64,000 nt of DNA. It comes from Corinectria fuckeliana. Lineage: Eukaryota; Ascomycota; Sordariomycetes; Hypocreales; Nectriaceae. Positions within the stretch are counted from its first letter, which is position 1. Every line of letters begins with the position of its first letter. Below are positions 46,897 to 56,382 of the stretch, one piece after another. A model generated the notes under the pieces. The model saw nothing but the letters and a program-made list of their open reading frames with translations, did not search any database and was not told the origin of the DNA. A program made the position numbers and the translations under genes. Where the stretch lies: positions 1 to 64,000 of the forward strand of contig WPDH01000080.1 of NCBI GenBank assembly GCA_019137255.1. Reading direction: 5' to 3'.

Positions 46897-49383
46897 ATGG
46901 ACGCCACCCCAAGTGGCCGGAAACGAGCCCGTTCGGAGGCTAACGACACTGCTTCGAATCCTACACCCATGAAAAAACTCCGATTCGATGACCTCTCTGC
47001 CGAATCACCATCGACACCGAAGGCTCTCGATGCCATTGCTTCGGCTATTTCTGGCGTCTTCGGATACGGACAAAATACTCAGAAGCCCAACAGCGAAGAC
47101 CTCGACGCTCCCGAGGATCATCAGCCTACAGCCCAACAACCGCCCCCAACTCCATCACAACCCGTGGCAGCTTCGCCTTTTCGCCCGGCGATCAAGTTGT
47201 CCGCATTGAGAGGCACGAAATGGGATACCGGAGAGGAACGTCGCCCCGTGCTACCGAAGACAGCCCCCGCCAGGCCCAAGACAATAACTCCAAAGAAACC
47301 AGCTGCGCGAAGGGGCAGGCCCCCGAAAAGGAAAAATCAAGATGCCGTTGAGGAGAACAGAGGAGATGTGCTTGGGACATCCCCGAAGAAGCGACAGGCC
47401 GGCCGGGGCAGCGAGGACAATTCCACTGATGAGTTGGCAATGGTGAATCCTTCGCAGGAGCCGCCTTCAGCTCGCAAAGCAGCACCGAAGGGGATCTTGA
47501 CTCCTTCCAAAAAGCGGGGCCCTCGTGGACGGAAGAGCGTAACTTTTGGCTCTGAAAAGAGATTGAATGGGGAGGTGTATTTTGAAGACTTGCCCAAGAA
47601 GCCGCGAGGGCGGAAGCCTGCTGTGCCTGCAGATGATGAGATTGTCTGCGAGATCTGCTCGAAACCAGACTCCAAGGCGCCCAATCAAATCATTCTATGC
47701 GACAACTGCGATTTTGCGGTTCACCAGGAATGTTACGAAGTCCCAGAAATCCCCGAAGGTGACTGGTTGTGTAAGTCGTGCGCGCAGGAGGATGTATTGA
47801 AAACACCCAAAATGACCGAGGATACGGTTGCCACCACGGTTGTTCCGGCAGTTGAGGTCCCCGAGATTCCCAACTTCGACCAGCATATCAAGTCGTTGCA
47901 GAGAGTTCTCATCGATAGGTGTACGGGGCAAAGGCGCATAAAGATGTTTGGTTCACAAGAAGCACACGACAAGGTTCACCAGTTGATTGAGCAGACGGTC
48001 GTTGCCGGTGAGGGAAACTCGATGCTTCTGATCGGTGCCAGGGGCTGCGGAAAAACAACGGCAAGTCTCACTTATTGAAAACTGTAGAACGCTAAGCTAA
48101 CAGAATGCAGCTCCTAGAGAATGTTATTTCAGATTTGTCACAGGAACATCGGCATGACTTTCACGTGGTCCGACTGAACGGCTTCATTCACACCGACGAC
48201 AAGCTAGCCTTGAAGGAGATATGGCGGCAGCTTGGCAAGGAGATGGAGGTTGAAGACGACCTCGTGAACCGAGTGAGTACATTGCTTACTTCTGCCTCGT
48301 CCTCCATTAACCCAGGTGATTAGACCAACTACGCGGACACCATGGCGTCGTTACTCGCTCTGCTGTCACATCCGTCGGAGATCTTGGGCACAGACGAGGG
48401 TGTCACATCACAGTCGATTGTCTTCATCATGGATGAATTCGACATGTTTGCATCACACCCTCGACAAACACTCTTGTACAACCTGTTCGACATTGCGCAA
48501 TCCAGAAAAGCGCCCATCGCGGTGATAGGGTGCACTACTCGGCTAGATGTTGTGGAGATGCTGGAGAAGCGAGTCAAAAGTCGATTCAGCCATCGTTATG
48601 TTTATCTCTCCTTGCCCAAGGCGTTGCCATCATACTGGCAGATGTGCAGACAGGGGTTGACTGTGGAGGATGACGATGCCTTGAAGGAAGGCATTGATAC
48701 GAGCCTCGAGGGATATGATGAGTTCCAAAAGTATTGGAACCACAAAATCGAGGCAAGTTCTCTGGAAGCCCTTTGATCTGCGACCCATGCTAACCGTGTA
48801 CATGCAGGCTCTGTATAAGGAACGATCGTTCCAGGATTTGCTCCAGTATCACTACTACACGACGAAGTCCGTCTCGGCTTTCCTTACCGAGTGGATTCTG
48901 GTCCTGTCGTCTCTCTCGGGACAGGACGTCACACTAAAGACTCCGCCCGTGCAAGGAGATGTCGACTCGCTCACACCGCCCGACTCTCGGCTGCACCTCC
49001 TATCGACGTTGGCAGATCTCGATCTGGGGCTTCTCATCGCAGCGGCTCGCCTGGACATTGTGGCACACACAGACACGGTCAATCTGGCGATGGCGTACGA
49101 CGAGTACAGTTCCCTGATGGGCAAGCTGCGAGTGCAGTCGGCAACGTCGGGGATGCTGGCCGTCGGCGGCGGAGTCCGCGTCTGGAGCCGGGGCGTTGCG
49201 GCCATTGCGTGGGAGCGCCTCGTCTCGCTCGGGCTGCTGGTGCCGGCGGGGATTGGAGGCACCCGGTCGCTGGGCCACGGCGGGCTGGAGGGCAAGATGT
49301 GGAAGGTGGATGTGGCATTGGAGGAGATACCAGCCGCAGTGAAACTGAGTACGGTGCTGGCAAGGTGGTGCAGGGAGATTTAA
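46897..49383 (+). CDS. ORC4: Origin recognition complex subunit 4 with AT-hooks and PHD finger
   Basis: This is an AAA+ subunit of the origin recognition complex that marks replication origins and loads MCM. Exons 46897-48060, 48111-48272, 48324-48752 and 48808-49383 give 776 residues. The N-terminal 380 residues carry basic AT-hook-like motifs (RRGRPPK about 137, KKRGPRGRKS about 206, KKPRGRKP about 232) and a PHD finger (about 251-296: CEIC, ILCDNCDFAVHQECY, GDWLCKSC). The AAA+ part has Walker A (GARGCGKTT, about 380-388), Walker B (FIMDEFD, Asp479-Glu480), sensor-1 IGCTTR and a C-terminal winged-helix region. Introns 1 and 3 use GC donors (GCAAGT), and intron 2 uses GTGAGT. The frame and family blocks (YWNHKIEALYKERSFQ) support these joins. 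Confidence 0.94.
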
Positions 49384-50505
49384 CCCGTGTATCAATACCA
49401 TATGTATGATGAACGACGATGTAGAGCGAGGCTACCTAAAGTAGGTAGTTAGTACCCAGCGGATAGGTCCCTCCGCCAGCAACAAGTATTAACACGGGGC
49501 CCGCCCTGTATGAAAATGAATAAGACCATGATCAAGATACTTGAGGATAAATAAGAATATGCCTTCGAGCCATATGTGCTATCTAAGCTTCCGACTCAGT
49601 GAACCGCGAGAGCTCGGGAGCGGCCTCATCCGAAACGTCACCCGCCCTCCAAACCCCGTGGATCCATGCATACAAGCCCATTCCCAGCCAACGCTGCTTC
49701 CGACGCTGCTTCCAACCCCGATCGCTACCGGACGGAAATGCCGCTTTCTGAAAGACCTAACTTGGTTAAAATGCGTTGTTCCCCCCATCCCCCCCGCACT
49801 GCCCACGCCGGGACGGCTCCCAGCCGCAAGCAGCGAGCGGCAAAGGCGTCGGGTTCTGTGCTAGACGCGATGGCGCAGCGCAGCTGAAGCAACGTGTACA
49901 GCCACAACGAACGAGGCTAGTTAGCTGGCTCTCCTGGTTTTCCTCCCTTGAGACGAGTTGTGGTGTGTGTGTGTGTGTCTGTTAATAGCAACTAAAATCT
50001 CACCCTCACTAATAATATAATAAGCATGGCCAGCAGCTAGCTAGCTACCTTACCCTAGAGAAATCGGTGGTGTCAGTCAGCTTTGTTTTACTTGTCGGTG
50101 TCCCGCGCGGCGCGCAGGCGGATGAGTTCTGGTGTCATTTGTACATGTATTTATCCATTCATCAATTCTGGATCTTTCTTTTTTTCCAATCGCGTTGCGT
50201 TGTTGGCGGCGTTGTTGGGCATCTGCTGAAGATCACATATTATTGAAGTGGTTGTGGCGGCTCAACAAGACGGCATCATAGCTTTTAGCCCACCTGCCTT
50301 GCCTGACCAGCCGCGCTTCGTTCGGTCTTGCTCTCTCTGAAACAATTACATCACCCATCCCATCCCATCCCGTCCTACTGCTGCAAGCCTGGCTTGGCAC
50401 CATCATTCATCGCCATCAACACCACAAGCACCACGGACACCACGCAGTTGATACATCGCCACCGCCACGTCTTTTGGCGCTCGACGTCAACTAACTACCG
50501 GCACA
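49384..50505. other. Intergenic region between ORC4 and the DUF7053-like gene
   Basis: 1.1 kb. It includes TACCTAAAGTAGGTAG near 49434, a TG microsatellite at about 49961-49978, and a CA/CT-rich leader before the next ATG. No gene was recognised. Confidence 0.4.
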
Positions 50506-51621
50506 ATGGCGAGGACAACCTTCACCACCATCACGCCCCTCCCGGCCACCATCTCCCGGCAGGTCGTCGTCGACTTCCTGCACGACCACCTGGAGATGAT
50601 CGACCTCAACCCGCTCATCAAGGAGCGGCACCCCATCCCGCCGCCGGCCACGTCGCCGCCGGAGGAGCACCGCTGCGTGTGGTACTCACTCACCGACCGC
50701 ATCGACTACCTCCCCGGCGGCATAGTCTCAGGCCAGGTCTCGTACACGTGCGCCTTCAACGACCTGCCCGAGGGCCTCCAGACGCACTGCTACGCGCCCA
50801 TGGGGCTCGACATCCGCGACCGCTGGTCCGTCGGCGGCTCGCTGCCTGGCGAGCCGCCCCAGCCCGTCGAGCTGGGGCTCAATGCGCCCGCCTCGGGCTT
50901 GTATCTCAGGGAGGACGTCGACCTGCGGTGCAATGTGCTCATGGCTGGCTTCGTCAAGAAGACGCTCAAGAAGGCCCATGGCTCGCTCGTCGGCCGCATG
51001 TCCGCAAAGGCCCAGATGGTCTCCGCCAACCAGTCCAGACAGAGCGTGGCAGCCAGCACGCCCAGTATTCTGAAGTCGCCCACGCCAGCCTCGATCCGCT
51101 CGGACAACAATGGCGTGCCCCCAATGGGCCCTCTGCTGCCTCCTAGCACGGGCAACCATCAGGGCGTGCTCCCGGGATTGGCCACGCCACCGCCACTGCA
51201 TCATCATCAACAGCAGCAGCAGTACCAGCAGCAGCAGCAACAGCCTTATCAACAACAGGAGCAGTACCAGCAGCAACAGTACCAACAGCCACCACCCCAG
51301 CACCAACCGCACCATCAACAACCATTGGCACCGTACGGAGATGCCTCTGGATCAAATCATCGACTATCCCAACAAGGCAACGGCAACAGCCTCGAGCTTC
51401 CAGGCCACATCGCAGACGCCTCGACCCAGGACGGAGGATTGAGACACTCGGGGATAGTATACCACGGCACCAGCAAGCCTGGCGACTATGGTGAAATCTC
51501 AGACACGAACCCCTATGAGAAAATAGACCCTTCCCCGGACGGGGAGCAACCGAACGGCGTGTACCCTGCCCCCCTTAACGTTCAGCAGGACAGGCGCGTG
51601 AGGCCGGCGGAGCTCGAGTAG
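50506..51621 (+). CDS. DUF7053-like protein with polyglutamine tail
   Basis: A single-exon protein of 371 residues. Residues about 5-165 resemble the fungal DUF7053 domain: FTTITPLPATISRQVVVDFLHDHLEMIDLNPLI, RCVWYSLTDRIDYLPGG, VSYTCAFNDLPEGLQTHCYAP and GLDIRDRWSVGG, then LYLREDVDLRCNVLMAGFVKKTLKKAH. The domain resembles START-like lipid or steroid-binding folds, but its role is unknown. The C-terminal half is disordered and has a His/Gln-rich tract (nt about 51200-51330, CAG/CAA codons) prone to length variation. No signal peptide or membrane segment is present. ATG at 50506 is the natural start after a CA-rich leader. Confidence 0.88.
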   Translation: MARTTFTTITPLPATISRQVVVDFLHDHLEMIDLNPLIKERHPIPPPATSPPEEHRCVWYSLTDRIDYLPGGIVSGQVSYTCAFNDLPEGLQTHCYAPMGLDIRDRWSVGGSLPGEPPQPVELGLNAPASGLYLREDVDLRCNVLMAGFVKKTLKKAHGSLVGRMSAKAQMVSANQSRQSVAASTPSILKSPTPASIRSDNNGVPPMGPLLPPSTGNHQGVLPGLATPPPLHHHQQQQQYQQQQQQPYQQQEQYQQQQYQQPPPQHQPHHQQPLAPYGDASGSNHRLSQQGNGNSLELPGHIADASTQDGGLRHSGIVYHGTSKPGDYGEISDTNPYEKIDPSPDGEQPNGVYPAPLNVQQDRRVRPAELE

Positions 51622-52160
51622 CGGGCTGGTTACACGGACATTGCCTTTCCTTGCTGGCTGAGACATTGGCGTATTCATTATTTGATCCAGATTTATCCTT
51701 CTTACAAGCGAGCACATATACGTCATGTCATACGCGTCGAAGAAAAGGGGGCTAGGTCAATGTGGCGTAATGATGAAATTGCTTTCGGTATCTGGCGTAT
51801 CTACAAGAACGAGATAATCATCCTCCTAGCAAAGCTATGCCTTCCGGATCCCCACCCTCGCGATGAGATTACAAGAAAACAAAAATCCAGACGAAGCAAC
51901 TCCCAGAACCCCGGTTGGCATCTTGTCCACGGAGAAAAGCTTCCGCAGACAGACTATTCCCTCCTTCCAGCCCACATGCGGGCAAAATAGATCCAATGAT
52001 AATTAAGAGTGTGCTTAAGAAAGTTCTGAACAACACAAAAGGCTTTTCGGTTGGCGCGCCGCAGCATTCCGTACCGTTTAGGTGCCGCTCCCTCCCTTGC
52101 AAACTCGGCTGTGGAAGAGTATGCAGGGCGGACGCGAGCAGGCTGCATGATATGAGCCGC
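51622..52160. other. Convergent 3' intergenic region
   Basis: About 540 bp between the DUF7053-like gene and the ccg-6-like gene. No feature was recognised. Confidence 0.4.
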
Positions 52161-52697
52161 TTACAGAGCCAGGACAGCGACGAGAGCAGCGGCACCGAGG
52201 CTGATCTTGACGGCACCGGCGCCGGCAGTGACAACGTTGGTCTGAGTGGCGCCCTCGGAGCCAGTTGGGGAGCCAGAACCGGAGCCAGAGCCAGAACCGG
52301 AGCCAGAGCCAGAACCGGAGCCAGAGCCAGAACCGGAGCCAGAGCCGGAACCGGAGCCAGAGGCCTTGTGGACGTAAGGCTGCTCACCAGGAATCTGCTT
52401 GCCGCCAGAGCCCCAGCCCAAGGTCGAAGTAGCAGCCGGGCCGTGGGTCTCGGTGAGGGTGCAGGGGCAGTCGGTGATGGTCAAGGTGCAGGCCTCGGTG
52501 ACGACGTAGGTGTGGCCGCCGAGCGCGAACTGCGTGGGGCTGGGGCAGACGGTCGTGTAGACGTCGTACACCATGGTAACGGTCGTGGCGGTGCCGTTGA
52601 TGGGGTACGGCGTGGCGACCAACGTGGGAGCAGGCGAGGGGGTCTGCGCGGCGGCAAGGCCGGCGAGGGCAAGGATGACGGCGTTGTAGGAGAACAT
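52161..52697 (-). CDS. ccg-6: ccg-6-like GPI-anchored cell-wall protein
   Basis: A small secreted wall protein of 178 residues, single exon. The signal peptide is MFSYNAVILALAGLAAAQ. The body has VYTTVCPSPTQFALGGHTYVVTE followed by CTLTITDCPCTLTE, the Cys pattern of Neurospora clock-controlled protein 6 and related conidial or wall proteins. A Gly-Ser linker of about 30 residues precedes a C-terminal hydrophobic GPI signal (ISLGAAALVAVLAL). The linker is encoded by an 18-bp minisatellite at 52260-52362. Homology to ccg-6 is by pattern, and circadian control is not shown by this sequence. Confidence 0.85.
   Translation of the reverse strand: MFSYNAVILALAGLAAAQTPSPAPTLVATPYPINGTATTVTMVYDVYTTVCPSPTQFALGGHTYVVTEACTLTITDCPCTLTETHGPAATSTLGWGSGGKQIPGEQPYVHKASGSGSGSGSGSGSGSGSGSGSGSGSGSGSGSPTGSEGATQTNVVTAGAGAVKISLGAAALVAVLAL
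52260..52362 (-). repeat. 18-bp minisatellite encoding a Gly-Ser linker
   Basis: On the plus strand the unit CCAGAACCGGAGCCAGAG is repeated about five to six times with few changes, encoding (GS)n in the ccg-6-like protein. Being a multiple of three, copy-number change would keep the frame. Confidence 0.85.
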
Positions 52698-54063
52698 CTT
52701 GACTTGTTGAAGTTGGATTTTTGTTTCTTGTAAGGGGATGGGATGATCAAAGGCAGAAAAAGAGCGAGGAACCGAGCTTGAAGTGAGTGACTGGGGCGAG
52801 TGTGGTTATGAAAACGAATGTGGTGTTGGAGCTTAAGGCTGTGATGGAGGAAGAGCTGTGCACATTTGCGGTCGGCGATGGCCTCTTTTATCCTCGGGGG
52901 AACCGCTAGCTCCAGTCGCGACCATAACAAATCCCCCCGAGGCTCATCTCCCCGATCATTCTTGGGCTGAGACATGTCTAATAGCGCGTGCCCGGTGGTG
53001 GCCAACCATACTGCCGAAGAATGACAAACAGGCCGTCAGCACCTCACGCCATTCCATTCCCTTGCAGAGAGAGATGATGCTTCGTTCCAGAGACGGGCCA
53101 GACCGCAAACGCCATCCGCCACGCCGCCCTTGCAGGAAAGCTGGAAACCGGACACACGGGTGCCTGGCATTCCCGCTCGGCAGCGTCTGCCGCAAAGTCA
53201 CCACACTTCGGAGAAAGGTCACACATTTCGCGTGCCCGCGGACGCTTGTTGGAGTTGTTGTGGAAGCTGGCTTCTGAGACTCTTTGTTGACATTGTCGCG
53301 GAGGCTGCCCAGTTTTTCTTTCTATGTACATGTGTGTATCAGCGCTCCCTCCTGGTAACCGACTCCTTTCAATGCAATGCATTTCTTCAGCCTAATGGTC
53401 GCAACATGTCTTTCTGGCCGTGAATAAAAAGATGCCGCCGAATTTTCCTGATTCCCCGATCCTAATTCCCGGATCGCACTGCTCGCCCGCGCGCTGTCGT
53501 CGCTTTGCCTGTCCGTGTCGTCGATGCTGCCGTCCGCCCGCCTGTCCTTGGCTTTCTCCTCCCTTGAATCGGCCCAAAAGCCCTGACATACAGGACCAGT
53601 GCGGCAAATGCACCTTTTTTCTTTTGTGGTGTGGCTCTCCGACTCGTAATTTCTCTCCCTGCCGCTGATGAATGTTCCTCGGGCGCCCAGGCTTAAAAAG
53701 AAAGGCGCGCTCGTCGGGTGACAAAGGCAGCCGTTCGATGCGAGACCTTGGAAGTCCTAAGCCACAGTAGTCGCGGTTGTTTTTTTTTAGCGGTGTGATG
53801 AGACGCCCGAGGAGTGTTAAGAGAAGTGACAAGATAACATAAATGGAAAAAAAAAACCAAACACCGGTAATGCATCAGATGAGGTAGCTCTAGCTGGTAT
53901 CGTTTTTCGATTTGCGTCAAAAGCACATGGTAGCCAAATTAATCAGTAGGCTGTATGCAAATGACTCGTGAAATGAGGCACATGGTGTGGCTGGATGATT
54001 CGTGCGTCAGGGCGCCGGTTGTCCACCTGCAGCAAACGTCGGTATTTGGCGTCAATAGGTCGT
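52698..54063. other. Intergenic region upstream of the ccg-6-like gene
   Basis: 1.37 kb. It holds the long promoter of the ccg-6-like gene and the 3' end of flbA. Short ORFs have no recognisable features. Confidence 0.4.
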
Positions 54064-56382
54064 TCACTTGCGGTTGGACCGGCTCTGGCTTCGCTCGGGG
54101 GCCCGGCTAACAACGTCGAACTCATAGTTTCGTAGTTGCTGCTCGTATCGGGGGCTGCGAAGGAACTTGGGCACCGAATCCTACGACGTGTTAGTGATTA
54201 GTCATGGTCGGCGCGGCCGAGATTGGGGGCTTAGCCAAACTTACACTAGCCATCAGCTTGAAAACGGCGTTTTGGGCGTCCTCGAACAGGGACGTCACTT
54301 CTTGGAGAGTATCAATCATCGCAACATCCTGTCCAACGGCCTTGGTCATCCGCGTGGCTAGGTTGTTGCGGAGCTGGTGGTCGATATTGAGCTCACATGG
54401 AGATCCGGGGGCCAGGAAAGCGTTGTAGATCCCGTACGCTTGGGCCATAATCTCCTTTACACCGTCCATCGACGTGGTGCTGGGGTTCTTCTGAGCCGTC
54501 CGGGTCACGGCTTTGCAGCTGTGAACAAACTCATCCACATCCTGGTAGAAGGACAAGTTCTCCTCGCAGTGGGTGTCGCGAAGGTTCTCACGGAAGAGTA
54601 GGCGGAGTGCAGGGTCGGTGAGGATCTTGTCGAGACGCTGTGTGTTGGAGTCACGGGTAATGCCATTTCGCTGCGAAGCTGCGCCGCCCTCGCTTTCTGA
54701 GGCACGTCCCCGCGAGCCAGTGCCGTTGATGAGATCCTTGCCACGCTGGGAGAACTGGTAAACGGCATACTTGGTGGGTTGGAAAACGTTGCAGCCGGGG
54801 TTCTGGGACATGTAGGCTCGGTCTTGGGAAACAACCTCAATCAAATCGAACTCGACAAAAAGGGCAGCAACCTCGATAGTCTCGCGTCGGTCGACAATGG
54901 TAGAGCAGTCCATCAGCCAATCAACGGTGGCCTTGCCAGTGAACGTATCGCGATATGATTTTCCGTTGACCTTGCGCTCCGCGGCCATCTTAACACCCGT
55001 GAGGCCATCCCTGTAATCGTGGAGCGAGTCTGAATCGGCGGCATTGACCGTCGGCTTGATGTTTCGACCCTCGGAACCTGCGAACCGGCGGAAAACGACC
55101 TCAACGGTACCCTGGTCGTGGAGCAGCTTATCTGTCTGGGGGTCTCTCTCAAGCAGCACCAGCTGAGTTTCACCGAGGTTGAGCAACTCTGACACCTGCT
55201 TCTGCTGAATGCCGTTTCTCGAGCAGAACCTGTCCAGCACAGTGACTCCCTTAGGTGTCAATTGCCAGACGGATCCCTTCATAGTGTAAACCTGCTGTAA
55301 CTTGCCATCGGCGGACTCGATAAACCGGGCCTCGACGAAACGCTGGCAGATGGAGCGGGCCATATCCTTAGCCATAGAAAAAGTGGTGGTTGTGGTGGTG
55401 GTGACAATACGGGAAGGATCTTTGGGGTCGGGCATGCGGTTTGACTGAGAGAACTTGAGAGATCCCAAGTTGTTGATAGCATCCTCAGAGAGGAAGGTGT
55501 ACTCGATCTTGGACAATCGAACACGGTGGGCCGAAAGCGGCAGCAGGCTGACGATGAGAGTGGAAAACAGATCCTTGAAGTCCTATTGTGCAACCAAAGT
55601 CAGCTAACTTTCAGGCGAGAACGGGTACGGGAGGCAGCGTTTCAAGAGGTGGCGTCTCGTGCCCCCGCGCCGAAGGTCACAGACCGACCGGCGCACAGGA
55701 AAAAACGGCGAGGCAGATGCAAGTAGTGTAGAACCCTGGCACATACCCTTGTGAACGGCCGGTCGTCGTCGGTCATGCGCAACAAGCGCGAAGATGTTTG
55801 ATGCATCTTGTTTGTCGCGGGAGATTTGATGGGTGGAGGTTGGTTTGGGTCCGTGGTCGCGTACGGCTGGGACAATGGGTGGTACGGCGACGAAGCCTGG
55901 GAAGCGAGGGCACCGTCCAAGTTGGCGGTAGACAACAGAGACTGGTTCGAGGCGCTCTTGAGGCGGTACTTGCGGTCCGGGCTGGAAGGCTCGGAGCTGG
56001 GGTTGGAGCTGGGCAGAAGCGAGAGCCTCGAGAGGGTGCTGTTAGACGGCCGGTGGCGGATGGAGGGCTCTGATATGGTCGCAATGGCGCTTTGGGTCCT
56101 GTCCAAGGCTGCCGCGGCGAGAGCAAAGATGCTGGTGGACGCTCGTTGGCTCTGTCTCGAGACAGAGACTGAATGGCGGTGGGAGTGGGGGTGTGCTGGA
56201 GGAGCAGCGGGAAGAGGAGTGGTGTTGGCAGAAGCGGCGGCGGCGACGGTGTCTTGGAGACGAAGGCGATCGGAAAGTGAGGGGCGTAATGAGCCGGAGC
56301 GTTGGTCGAGTGTGTCAGAGGGAGAGGAAGCTGAGGCAGAATGAGGATCCGTGGGCCGAGGACGATGCGGCAGGGTGGCCAT
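54064..56382 (-). CDS. flbA: FlbA-type regulator of G-protein signalling
   Basis: This is a GTPase-activating protein for a G-alpha subunit. In Aspergillus, FlbA turns off FadA signalling to allow conidiation and limit autolysis. Exons on the minus strand are 56382-55747, 55582-54245 and 54180-54064, giving 696 residues (Aspergillus FlbA is about 720). The N-terminal 210 residues are Ser/Pro-rich and disordered. A fungal DEP-like region (about 213-335) includes LSKIEYTFLSEDAINNLG and MARSICQRFVEARFIE. A second DEP (about 415-490) includes FTGKATVDWLMD and PTKYAVYQFSQRG. The RGS domain (about 525-675) has ILTDPALRLLFRENL, CEENLSFYQDVDEF, and DSVPKFLRSPRYEQQL after the last intron. Donors are GTATGT and GTAAGT. 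Confidence 0.95.

Noticed and set aside
51915..52733. Plus-strand ORF of 272 codons with Gly-Ala-Arg-Thr repeats
   Set aside because: It is the antisense of the Gly-Ser linker in the ccg-6-like protein.
55808..56344. Plus-strand ORF of 178 codons opposite the flbA first exon
   Set aside because: It is the antisense of a Ser/Pro/Ala-rich disordered region, with no independent signal.
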